Of a stretch of 52,393 bases of DNA, positions 38,935-46,172 are shown piece after piece. Position 1 is the first letter of the stretch. Every line of letters starts with the position of its first letter. A program made the translations under genes and the position numbers. Origin of the DNA: a virus; the IMG/VR virus record IMGVR_UViG_3300048999_000021, positions 1-52,393 of that record. The stretch is one strand, 5' to 3'. The notes below the pieces were generated by a model that worked only from the letters and a program-made list of their open reading frames with translations, had not been told where the DNA came from and searched no databases.

Positions 38935-39690
38935 CTAGCGGACCTGCACCAGCGCGTCGAGGAACAGCGCCCGGTATCCCTCGCCCGACTCGTCGCAGAA
39001 CGACAAGATCCGCCGGCCTAGCGTGTCCTCAGCCTTTGAGTTGGTGATGAAGGTGGAAGTGTCAGAGACTGTCTTGAAACCTTCCTTGGTCTTGATCTCG
39101 CGAAGCTCAGCCGGCACCCGACCCTCCTCGTACGCGTTCGACATCGAGTTGCGCCACACCAGCTTGCGGCCTCTGATCTTGGCCAGCACGGTGGCGTCAT
39201 CAGCGGTCAAAGGATCGAATGGGACCTTCTGGGTCAGCTGGCGTACGGCAGCCTGGGCCACGCCGACCGGGCGCCGAGTGCTCATCGGAGCGTTCTCGAT
39301 CGCGGTCTGGCTGAGGATCTTCCGGCCCTCGCTCGCGTTGCGGACGTTGCGCGCGTGCTTGGCAGCCTCGTAGCGACCGGGATAGACGAACTGGTCGTTG
39401 GACGCCCAGCTCAGCTCCAGCGCCTCCGTCCCGCGCCGAGCGAGCACCGTCTTTCGCTTGGTCTTCGGATCGCGGATCTTCTCCACGGTCCACCCGGCCG
39501 CCTCTGCATCATCGGCGAACCGGCGTGGCTTGCTCGGAGTGGCGGACTGGCTCGCGCTCGCCATGGGCGCGGCGATCTCGTCCTTGGCTCGGTTCTTCGG
39601 CAGCTTCGAGGTCGCGTTGTTGGCTGCGTGTCTCTCGCTGAGTGCGGCCGCGCGGCGGCGACCTGCACCCTTGACTGTGGTTGTGGCCAT
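38935..39690 (-). CDS. Hypothetical protein, 251 residues
   Basis: From ATG 39690 (GGGAGTCGGGAAGGAACC upstream). The first 60 residues are basic and Ala/Ser-rich. The middle has a small alpha/beta region (WTVEKIRDPKTKRKTVLARR; YEAAKHARNVRNASEGRKIL). The C-terminal half contains FDPLTADDATVLAKIRGRKL followed by VWRN, and ends GEGYRALFLDALVQVR. No recognised domain; it may be DNA-binding. Confidence 0.6.
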   Translation of the reverse strand: MATTTVKGAGRRRAAALSERHAANNATSKLPKNRAKDEIAAPMASASQSATPSKPRRFADDAEAAGWTVEKIRDPKTKRKTVLARRGTEALELSWASNDQFVYPGRYEAAKHARNVRNASEGRKILSQTAIENAPMSTRRPVGVAQAAVRQLTQKVPFDPLTADDATVLAKIRGRKLVWRNSMSNAYEEGRVPAELREIKTKEGFKTVSDTSTFITNSKAEDTLGRRILSFCDESGEGYRALFLDALVQVR

Positions 39691-39700
39691 GTTGGTTCCT

Positions 39701-39723
39701 TCCCGACTCCCGGCCCTCACCGG
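39701..39723 (-). promoter_or_regulatory. Start element and TGAGGG hairpin before 39690 gene
   Basis: Hairpin CCGG-TGAGGG-CCGG (39710-39723) followed by AGTCGGGA (39701-39708) and AAGGAACC before ATG 39690. The upstream box is absent, so this copy lies inside a transcript. Confidence 0.6.
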
Positions 39724-39734
39724 ATGGATGGAGC

Positions 39735-39923
39735 CTACCGCCCGAGGCGACGGTAGGCTACCTGACCTTGCCGCCAGATCCAGCGGAGCGTCAAACCTGT
39801 GTAGATCACAGCGTAGACGATGCCCGTGATCAGAGCTCCGATAACCCAGCCGATGAGAGCCAGCCAGAACGGCGCTACGTATTCTGGCTGGCCGCCACGG
39901 ATGATGATGGGCAGGGTTACCAC
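39735..39923 (-). CDS. Small membrane protein
   Basis: 62 residues from GTG 39923, overlapping the previous stop. Two hydrophobic stretches (FWLALIGWVIGALITGIVYA and IYTGLTLRW) and a basic C-terminus (RQGQVAYRRLGR). Could be a holin-like or host-membrane factor; no sign of which. Confidence 0.55.
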   Translation of the reverse strand: MVTLPIIIRGGQPEYVAPFWLALIGWVIGALITGIVYAVIYTGLTLRWIWRQGQVAYRRLGR

Positions 39924-40465
39924 CCCACCTTCGACGCGCAGACCGGGCCGATACCGCGCTGGATTGACTCAGCGTCGGTGAGCGTCCGGTTGCAGATCCC
40001 GCAGCGTCCGAGCTGGTGGCCGTAGGCGATCGCAGCCTGCTTCGCGTCGAACGCGATCGCAGTCAGGATCGTCGCGGCCTTGCTCAAGCTCTTGACCGGG
40101 TGGAAGTCGTCCGAGGCCTGGACCTTGACGAACGTGTAGCCCTTCCAGCGCCCGTCCTGCGGACGATCGATCTTGTAGAAGCGCCACACCTTCTCAGTCG
40201 AGCCGGCGAACTCGCCGAGCTTCATTTCTTCGATCGCGTAGTACGCGGTCGCTACGTTCGGCAGCGAGCGAGCGGCTGCGCGGATCTCGTCGACAGGCGA
40301 GGGACGGTGCTCGCGGACCGGCGCGGCGGGCAGGCGACTCGCGCCTGGGGCGTCATAGACCTGGGGCAGTTCGGCGTTCGGGAGCTTGCCCGAGTTGCCG
40401 TAGCACTGCTTCACGCCCGCGCTGTTCTCGTGGTAGTCCTTGCAGTTTCCGCATTTGACGGCCAT
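39917..40465 (-). CDS. DUF6011-like zinc protein
   Basis: 182 residues from ATG 40465. The C-terminus GRCGICNRTLTDAESIQRGI followed by GPVCASK is the DUF6011 signature (C-x-x-C, RGIGPVC), and the N-terminus has another zinc-like cluster (CGNCKDY ... QCYGN). The central domain (FYKIDRPQDGRWKGYTFVKV) is beta-rich. Common in actinophages, function unknown, perhaps DNA or RNA binding. It heads the early/middle region and follows the best-formed leader element. Confidence 0.7.
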   Translation of the reverse strand: MAVKCGNCKDYHENSAGVKQCYGNSGKLPNAELPQVYDAPGASRLPAAPVREHRPSPVDEIRAAARSLPNVATAYYAIEEMKLGEFAGSTEKVWRFYKIDRPQDGRWKGYTFVKVQASDDFHPVKSLSKAATILTAIAFDAKQAAIAYGHQLGRCGICNRTLTDAESIQRGIGPVCASKVGW

Positions 40466-40479
40466 GTCTGCTGGCCCCT

Positions 40480-40555
40480 TCCCGACTCGTGCGCCGGACC
40501 CTCATCCGGCTTCGTAGCTCCGACTGTACTCCAGCAACTATGCATATCAAAATAG
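40480..40555 (-). promoter_or_regulatory. Leader element before 40465 gene
   Basis: Minus strand: TTGATA and TGCATAGT-N4-GGAGTACAGTC, hairpin GCCGGA-TGAGGG-TCCGGC (40493-40510), then GAGTCGGGAAGGGG before the ATG. With TTGATA as -35 and TACAGT as -10 the spacer is 16, so this may be an active promoter for the early region. Confidence 0.65.
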
Positions 40556-40559
40556 GTGC

Positions 40560-40624
40560 GGGCCGGACCCCTCAGCTTCAGCGGTGAGGGACCACTGTGG
40601 ACGGTAAGCTGAGAGATCCGGCCC
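40560..40624. terminator. Long stacked hairpin terminator after lysis genes
   Basis: GGGCCGGA (40560-40567) pairs with TCCGGCCC (40617-40624) and CTCAGCTT (40571-40578) with AAGCTGAG (40606-40613), with a further inner pairing. The strong stem would stop transcription on either strand. Confidence 0.75.
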
Positions 40625-40647
40625 AGATCAGGAGAGGTGAGCGGGAG

Positions 40648-40669
40648 GAGTCGGGAACTCAACCGACTC
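40648..40669. terminator. Second hairpin with a reversed start motif
   Basis: GAGTCGG-GAACTCAA-CCGACTC, 7-bp stem, just after the holin stop. The plus-strand arm contains AGTCGGGA, the start-element core, in the opposite orientation and not in front of any gene. Confidence 0.55.
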
Positions 40670-40690
40670 ACACCCTCCTGCGTCGAGATC

Positions 40691-41152
40691 TTACCCGTTC
40701 GGCGGAGGCGCTGAAACGGGCTTGGGGAACGTTGACAGCGCGGCGCTAAGCGGGGTTTTCTTCCACAGACCGATCCGCCCGGCGATCGCAACGGCCAGCG
40801 AGACGCCGGCCAGCACCAAGGCCTTCTTCCAGTCATAGTGCGAGGCGTCGGACGTGTTCGCCCACTCGGTTAGGAACCCGTTCGCAGTCGCCAACACCAA
40901 CGTGATATAGCCCTCTACCGTCTGACTCCAATGCGGTAGAGAGACCAGCGCCGAGACCAGCGGCATGAAGTACGAGATAGCCACGGCTAGCACAGTCGCC
41001 GTTGAGAGCGGGATGCCGAGGATGGACGGCTGGTTGACCGTCGCGAGCGCTACGGCGTGCGTGGCCGCGAACACCGACTGAATTGGGGCCAGTGTGAAGC
41101 ACGCGAACAGGAACGCCGCGAAGCCGAGCACGACCGCCAGCCGGCGTCTCAC
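40691..41152 (-). CDS. Holin candidate, multipass membrane protein
   Basis: 153 residues from GTG 41152, overlapping the endolysin stop (GTGA). Hydrophobic segments near VVLGFAAFLFACFTLAPIQS, LSTATVLAVAISYFMPLV, TLVLATANGFL and ALVLAGVSLAVAIAGRIGLW: three or four transmembrane helices with a short basic start and a Pro/Lys C-terminus. Placement directly after the endolysin fits a holin that releases it through the membrane. No specific family recognised. Confidence 0.65.
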   Translation of the reverse strand: MRRRLAVVLGFAAFLFACFTLAPIQSVFAATHAVALATVNQPSILGIPLSTATVLAVAISYFMPLVSALVSLPHWSQTVEGYITLVLATANGFLTEWANTSDASHYDWKKALVLAGVSLAVAIAGRIGLWKKTPLSAALSTFPKPVSAPPPNG

Positions 41153-42060
41153 GACGCACCCAGCTTCGCTTCGATCCGCGCCAGCGTGGCCTCCAGCGAG
41201 TCCACCCGGTCGTAGATCGCATCGATATTTTTGGGGTGGGTGACGGTGACCTTGCCTTTGGCGTCCGGGATACCGCCGTGCAGCACCACCTGGATGTCTT
41301 CGTGGATGCTCTGTGCGTCTGCCATCGAAAGTCCTCCTGGCTCTGGTTTGACTGTGCCGCCTAGGAACAGCGCTTGTAGTTGTTTGACCCCGGTCACCCG
41401 GATCGCGTTCGCGTCGGCAGGGGACTGGCCGGCGATAGTCGCGCTGGAGGTGAACTGCCCGACCGTCGGCGCGATCCCGGAGTAAGGGTTCCAGATCGAG
41501 CCCTTGTCCCCAGGATACAGACGTTGCGGGCTGCCCTGCCCGTTTACGTAGTGCGACGCCCACAGGTTGCGGTACTTCAGGCCTCTGAGCTGCCCGCCAT
41601 ACAGCCACTCTGGAGCGTACACCGTAACCTGGCTGGGTTTGCAGTGCGCCCGGGTCACGATCCGGTCCCCGCAGGCGTTGATCTCGGCCACGGTCGGTGC
41701 ACGGTACGGGCTAAATTCCTGGAACAGCTCAGCGTCGATCTGCCAAACCCAGCATGGGTGGCTGCCCCACCACGGCGCGACGCGGTTGACCGTGTTAAAC
41801 CAGAAGTCGGCCTGTGCGGCCGGGTTGTTCGGCCACAGGACGTGGTATCCGCCCAGCACCGTGAATCTGACCGGCCGAGCCCGGTTCATCGCGTCGTCGA
41901 AGTAAGGGTCTACGAACGTCGATCCCTCGGTGGACTTGTGGGTGAACAGCTCGATACCCTCGCGCTTGGCTCGGGCCAGGTCCATCTTACCCCGGGGCCA
42001 GTCGTGGTTGCTGGCGTCCCAGCCGTATTCAGTCACCGGCCTCGTCCGATGCTTTGGCAT
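41149..42060 (-). CDS. Endolysin, GH25-like muramidase
   Basis: 303 residues. Residues 1-200: YGWDASNHDWPRGKMDL (Asp of the D-x-S start typical of GH25), LFTHKSTEGSTFVDPYF, a GGYHVLWPN strand and PCWVWQIDAELFQEF, the expected beta-alpha barrel strands with catalytic Asp/Glu. Residues 240-303 form a charged C-terminal helix region (YDRVDSLEATLARIEAKLG) likely oligomerising or cell-wall interacting. It cuts the glycan chains of peptidoglycan at lysis. No signal peptide, so it needs the holin. Confidence 0.85.
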   Translation of the reverse strand: MPKHRTRPVTEYGWDASNHDWPRGKMDLARAKREGIELFTHKSTEGSTFVDPYFDDAMNRARPVRFTVLGGYHVLWPNNPAAQADFWFNTVNRVAPWWGSHPCWVWQIDAELFQEFSPYRAPTVAEINACGDRIVTRAHCKPSQVTVYAPEWLYGGQLRGLKYRNLWASHYVNGQGSPQRLYPGDKGSIWNPYSGIAPTVGQFTSSATIAGQSPADANAIRVTGVKQLQALFLGGTVKPEPGGLSMADAQSIHEDIQVVLHGGIPDAKGKVTVTHPKNIDAIYDRVDSLEATLARIEAKLGAS

Positions 42061-42220
42061 CTCCTCCTGTCGCGATCCGCTCTAGGCGTCGCGCTGTCTC
42101 GCGCAGCTTTTCAGCCACGAGCCCTAGATCCTCCGGGTGAATCTCGTTGGGCCTCTCTGGATCCAGATGGTCAGCGACATCCTGCAATTGCCTGGCGTCG
42201 CCCGCTGCTGTTTGCATCAT
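42029..42220 (-). CDS. Small protein in lysis operon
   Basis: 63 residues from ATG 42220. The helical sequence (DVADHLDPERPNEIHPEDLG; LVAEKLRETARRLERIATGG) ends acidic. It overlaps the endolysin start by about 30 bp. Function unknown. Confidence 0.55.
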   Translation of the reverse strand: MMQTAAGDARQLQDVADHLDPERPNEIHPEDLGLVAEKLRETARRLERIATGGDAKASDEAGD

Positions 42221-42225
42221 GAGCT

Positions 42226-42233
42226 CCCGACTA
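42226..42233 (-). promoter_or_regulatory. AGTCGGGA start element before 42220 gene
   Basis: AACAGTAGTCGGGAGCTC then ATGATG. The core lies 5 bases farther from the ATG than in most copies. Confidence 0.6.
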
Positions 42234-42956
42234 CTGTTGAGTTACGACACACGTATCGTACTTCTTGGCGTCCGTATTCCAAGGGCAGTGAACGTGGTAA
42301 GCGTGGTCTGTGTCCAGCGGGCCAGCGGCTGGCACCGTGAAATCGAAGTCAATGTCAGTTGGCGGTGGCCCTTCTGGCCCCGTCGGTCCCTGGTCACCCT
42401 TCGGGCCTTGGTCGCCTGGGGCTCCTGGCAGTCCTGGATCTCCGGGTATCCCCTGAGCTCCTGCAGCCCCGCTAGCGCCTGGCGCTCCTGGGCCGCCGCT
42501 ATCCCCTGCGGCGCCCGAGGCTCCATCGGCTCCGGCAGGCCCGGGGCTGCCCTGTGGGCCTTGCGGCCCTGGCAGTCCTGGAGGGCCAGCGGGTCCGCGT
42601 GGGCCGGGGATGCCGGCCGCCCCGGTCGGTCCTGGCAGAGGTACGGGGGTTGCCGTCGCGAGCTGCGAAGCTCGGGTGCAGAAGCCGGGATGCTGCGCCT
42701 GGAAGGAAGTGGATTGGCAGAGCTGGTTGATGCCCTTGGCCAAGTCGACACCTTGCGTCACGAGCGGAGCCTGCGCTGAGATTGTGGCCTCTGCTGACTT
42801 CTTGCCCTTCGCATTGTCATTGCTCTGGTCCGACTTATGAGCAAACTGAAGCTGCGAGATGACGATGTAGGCCACCACCAGCACAGCCACTATCCCGCTC
42901 ACTATCAGAGCGCTGTCTACTCGATTTGACTTGCCCTCAAGATGATTGGCCATCAC
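42231..42956 (-). CDS. Membrane-anchored collagen-like protein
   Basis: 241 residues from GTG 42956 (or ATG 42953). Residues 17-37 are one transmembrane helix ([20 protein letters not shown]), preceded by a short, charged cytoplasmic end. Residues 38-108 are a hydrophilic stalk. Residues 109-198 are 30 uninterrupted Gly-X-Y triplets ([20 protein letters not shown] ... GPTGPEGPP), many with proline, enough for a stable collagen triple helix. The C-terminal 43 residues have two cysteines. It would project a trimeric rod through the cell wall. Between the tail fibre genes and endolysin, it may aid lysis or change the host surface. Confidence 0.8.
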   Translation of the reverse strand: MMANHLEGKSNRVDSALIVSGIVAVLVVAYIVISQLQFAHKSDQSNDNAKGKKSAEATISAQAPLVTQGVDLAKGINQLCQSTSFQAQHPGFCTRASQLATATPVPLPGPTGAAGIPGPRGPAGPPGLPGPQGPQGSPGPAGADGASGAAGDSGGPGAPGASGAAGAQGIPGDPGLPGAPGDQGPKGDQGPTGPEGPPPTDIDFDFTVPAAGPLDTDHAYHVHCPWNTDAKKYDTCVVTQQ

Positions 42957-43302
42957 TCACCGCCTCCTCCCGCATCTGCCGTATCTCGGCTTCCAGACGC
43001 GTTATCTTCTGGCCTAGCTCAGCAATGCGTTCAGTAAGATCCTGCACGGTCTGTGCAAGTCCAGCCGACTGAGCCCGGGAGACAGCGGCATCTTCTTCGG
43101 CTGCATATTGAGCGCGCCGCGCGCTCGACAGCTTGTCCTCCAGCTCAGCCCGCTCAGCCCGAAGGCTGGCAATGCGCTCCTCGTAGCCCTTGACCTGGCC
43201 GGTCCTGGTACGGTCTGACGACGCGTTAATCCTGATCCAGAACGCAACCGCAACCAACAACGCTCCGCCAATGATGATGGTGGGAGCCTGCTCCACAACC
43301 AT
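42937..43302 (-). CDS. Membrane-anchored coiled-coil protein
   Basis: 121 residues from ATG 43302, which has GGGAGTCGGGAC just upstream, so I prefer it to 43326. N-terminal transmembrane helix ([20 protein letters not shown]) then a long coiled coil ([20 protein letters not shown] ... [20 protein letters not shown]). It overlaps the collagen-like gene by 20 bp. The pair could form a two-part envelope complex, an analogue of spanins in a host without a typical outer membrane; this is speculation. Confidence 0.65.
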   Translation of the reverse strand: MVVEQAPTIIIGGALLVAVAFWIRINASSDRTRTGQVKGYEERIASLRAERAELEDKLSSARRAQYAAEEDAAVSRAQSAGLAQTVQDLTERIAELGQKITRLEAEIRQMREEAVSDGQSS

Positions 43303-43303
43303 G

Positions 43304-43311
43304 TCCCGACT
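43304..43311 (-). promoter_or_regulatory. AGTCGGGA start element before 43302 gene
   Basis: GATGGGAGTCGGGACATGG: it sets the start at 43302. Upstream, TAAGAT/TAATAG lies in a -10-like position, so a lysis-gene promoter is possible. Confidence 0.65.
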
Positions 43312-43353
43312 CCCATCGCTCACCATCCCCGTGCTATTAGTCGATCTTATCCG

Positions 43354-45579
43354 TTACAAGCTCGACGCTGATCCTCCAAACGCTGCAAAGGCCTGGCTTC
43401 GATATCGATACTTCAGCCCGGAGGCTGGAGAGTAGTCGATAAAGGAGGCGCCCGAGCCGAGCCCCGCACTGATACGGATCTCGTTGAAGTCGGGGGCATC
43501 AGTCCCCCAGACGTCCATGATGTACATCTTCTTGTCGGTGTTGCCGGCCGCCACTGCTGTGCCCGAGCCCAGATACGTTCCTGTTATGGAGGTGATCAGC
43601 GAGTTAGTCCCGGTGACCATAGCGCCGTTAGGCAGCGTGACCGTGGCCCGCCCGTTAACGCTATCGATCACAATCTCGGCTGCATAGGTCGTGGCTGTCG
43701 ATAGCGAGGCGTAGGTGCCGCTCATGACAGGGGTGACCGCTCCCGTCTGGCAGACGTTGAACGACCACGTGGTCCGCCCCAGCACGAGATAGCCGTGCGA
43801 GTCGGGGATTGTGGCTGAGGTCTGGAAGATCGCGAAGGCGCCGAGGGTCAGCGTCTCTCCGTCGGTCGATCCCGCTCCGATCAACTGGAACTCGCAGCGC
43901 ATCCGGAGGATCTTCCGGCCCATCGCCCAGTGGCTTTGCTCGATACCGGCTCCGGCCGAGGCGTAGTTCAATCCGCGCATACCGCTGAGCATGATCGGGC
44001 TCGCCCCGCCGGGAGCCTTATAGGGCCAGTCCGGCTGTAGCGTGTCCATCTTCGTCGGCACGGTTGTGAACGGAGCGTAGTCAATCCGCATCGGCACTTC
44101 ATCGATGTTGGTACGGTACAGGTCCTGGCTCGTGGTTGCGTTTGGCGTCCCAGGATTGGTAATCGCTACCAAGATCGCCCCGGTAGCCGGGCTGGGCGTC
44201 AGCGCGAGCGTCGGAATCCCAGGCGGGCCGACGTTGACCGCCAGGTTGCCTGAGTCCCCGTACGTGCTCCACACTCCGGCGAACTGCTGATAGCGAACCA
44301 GGACGTGCGCGTTACCACCCTGCGGAGCTGTGCCGAGGGGTTGGTTGACGGAGGCATGAGAGCTGGAGTTAACCTGGCCCGAGTCCGCATAGACCGTCGT
44401 CGGAACAGCTGTCCCCGAGCCGTTGTCGGCCACGACCAAGATCTGATAGGCGACCTGCGACCCGGAGATCGTCCACGACGTCGCGACCGGGTTGGCTGTG
44501 ATCGTGCCGGCTGGGGCAGTAACGGTCGGCGCGCTCGGCGGGTTGTGCGCGGTGAAGAATGAGCTAGGGGACCATCCCGACGCCACGCCTCCGTTGTCAT
44601 ACGTCTGCACCTGCCACTCGTACTGAGTGGCGTCCACAAACGTGTTCAGAGCTACCGAGTAGGTGTTAGCCGTCCCCGACACAGCCGTCACAACCGTTGT
44701 CCACGTCGGGTTGCCCACGACCCGGTAGCGGAAGTCGGCGGCCGACTGTGTGTCGGACGGATCTGGGTCAGAGAACGCCCATTGGAACTGCGTGGCGACC
44801 GTCCGGTCGATATGCGTGTTGGTTGGCGGTAGCTGTAGCGTCGGGGCGCTCGGCGGCTGGTTGTAGGTCAGCGTGACAATCCCAGCGCCAGCCCGGAAGT
44901 TGGCTGTAGTGCTACCGCCGGTTACCCCGCTGCCGCCGGTGAAGCTCGATCCGCCTCCGCCACAGCTTTGCGCGGCGCCTGTGCCAGTCGTGATCCGGCC
45001 GCCCGCTCCGCCGAAGTATCCGCCTCCGCCTCCGCCAGCGCCCTTGTTGGTTGTGCCTCCACCGTCCGAGCCGAACCCACCGACCCCAGACGCCCCGGCG
45101 CCGGCCACGCCACCGACGCTGCCGGCGACGCTGACAGCGCCTCCGGCCGATGGCGTACCGCCTCCGCCTCCGTAGGTACCGGTCCCTGCGCCGCCAGTCG
45201 TACCGCCACCCGTGCCACTGGCGTTGGCCACTCCGTTAGCGTCGCCACCGCCCGCCCCGGCGACTATCTTTCGGTTGGACAGGTTCGCCCCGCCCTGACG
45301 GATGTCAGACGCGCCTCCACCGCCGTTGCCCGGGCCAGCTGTGCCGTTGCCTCCGGCTCCACCGCCGTTAAATCCGCCGATTGATATGCCGCCCTTGCCA
45401 CCGACGTATATCCGCAAGATCTCGCCAGGCGTTACCGCCAGGGTGCCCTGGGCTCGACCACCGTTCGCATTCAGACCGCCCTGAGCGCCCTGCACATCGC
45501 ACACAATCGAGTTGACCCCGGTAGGCACGGTGAACTGCTGGACTGCTCCGGTGTAATTGAATGTCGTAGTGGTGGTCAT
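43354..45579 (-). CDS. Glycine-rich tail tip/fibre protein with Fn3-like domains
   Basis: 741 residues. Residues 1-240: N-terminal strands then extreme Gly-rich loops (GGGASDIRQGGANLSNRKIV; GGGGGYFGGAGGR), typical of actinophage minor tail proteins. Residues 245-460: two or three fibronectin III-like repeats (PPSAPTLQLPPTNTHIDRTV; YEWQVQTYDNGGVASGWSPS; NPPSAPTVTAPAG). The C-terminal about 230 residues look lectin-like (WAMGRKILRMRCEFQLIGAG; SHGYLVLGRTTWSFNV). Likely the receptor-binding or tail-tip adhesin. Confidence 0.75.
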   Translation of the reverse strand: MTTTTTFNYTGAVQQFTVPTGVNSIVCDVQGAQGGLNANGGRAQGTLAVTPGEILRIYVGGKGGISIGGFNGGGAGGNGTAGPGNGGGGASDIRQGGANLSNRKIVAGAGGGDANGVANASGTGGGTTGGAGTGTYGGGGGTPSAGGAVSVAGSVGGVAGAGASGVGGFGSDGGGTTNKGAGGGGGGYFGGAGGRITTGTGAAQSCGGGGSSFTGGSGVTGGSTTANFRAGAGIVTLTYNQPPSAPTLQLPPTNTHIDRTVATQFQWAFSDPDPSDTQSAADFRYRVVGNPTWTTVVTAVSGTANTYSVALNTFVDATQYEWQVQTYDNGGVASGWSPSSFFTAHNPPSAPTVTAPAGTITANPVATSWTISGSQVAYQILVVADNGSGTAVPTTVYADSGQVNSSSHASVNQPLGTAPQGGNAHVLVRYQQFAGVWSTYGDSGNLAVNVGPPGIPTLALTPSPATGAILVAITNPGTPNATTSQDLYRTNIDEVPMRIDYAPFTTVPTKMDTLQPDWPYKAPGGASPIMLSGMRGLNYASAGAGIEQSHWAMGRKILRMRCEFQLIGAGSTDGETLTLGAFAIFQTSATIPDSHGYLVLGRTTWSFNVCQTGAVTPVMSGTYASLSTATTYAAEIVIDSVNGRATVTLPNGAMVTGTNSLITSITGTYLGSGTAVAAGNTDKKMYIMDVWGTDAPDFNEIRISAGLGSGASFIDYSPASGLKYRYRSQAFAAFGGSASSL

Positions 45580-46172
45580 ACCAGGGCCGCCTCGAAGAAT
45601 GACACAGCCGACAGAACGACCGCGCCACCGCTGTTCTGAAAGGCCGATACGTTCACGACTGCCCCTGCCTGTAGATACCTGCGGAGGTTGAGCGTAGCCC
45701 GAGCGTTCGTCGCGTAAGGACCGGTCTCAGCGATGATGTTGCCCCCGAGCAGGATGCGAGCGTTCACGATAGTTCCGACGAGCACGCCGACCTGCGCTGA
45801 CATGTGATAGTTGCCCTCGCGCGGGGCTGTCCACGCGGTCATGGGAGGGCTGCTCCAGGCTGAGCCAAAATCTGACGATAGCTGGTCAATGCTCTGAGCA
45901 GTTACGGTTGTCTGCGCATTATTGGGGAGGCTGAAGCCGCCCAGCAACACAGTTTCCCGATAGCGGTGTGGCGAGACGATGCCGACGACAAACACACCCG
46001 AGGAGCCGTAGACGTTCCGAGCCAGCAGCACTCGGTCGTCAACTAGCAATGACTCTGGGATAGCGGCGGTCGCCTTGACCGACGCGGCTGACCCGTCCTC
46101 TCGGACCACAAGCGTCACAGAGTCGAGGTTGGGCGCGATCTTGACGGTGCCCAGGATCAGATCGCTCATCAC
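45576..46172 (-). CDS. Minor tail / fibre protein with C1q-like end
   Basis: 198 residues from GTG 46172 (next codon ATG). The N-terminal 80 residues form a small beta barrel (DSVTLVVREDGSAASVKATA). The C-terminal 110 residues (WTAPREGNYHMSAQVGVLVG; NVSAFQNSGGAVVLSAVSFF) resemble the trimeric C1q/TNF-like jelly-roll seen at fibre tips. It overlaps both neighbours, between the hub-like protein and the Gly-rich fibre. Confidence 0.65.
   Translation of the reverse strand: MMSDLILGTVKIAPNLDSVTLVVREDGSAASVKATAAIPESLLVDDRVLLARNVYGSSGVFVVGIVSPHRYRETVLLGGFSLPNNAQTTVTAQSIDQLSSDFGSAWSSPPMTAWTAPREGNYHMSAQVGVLVGTIVNARILLGGNIIAETGPYATNARATLNLRRYLQAGAVVNVSAFQNSGGAVVLSAVSFFEAALV

Noticed and set aside
41153-41608. 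Upstream extension of the holin frame
   Set aside because: Overlaps the endolysin coding region in another frame; hydrophobic sequence begins only after GTG 41152.
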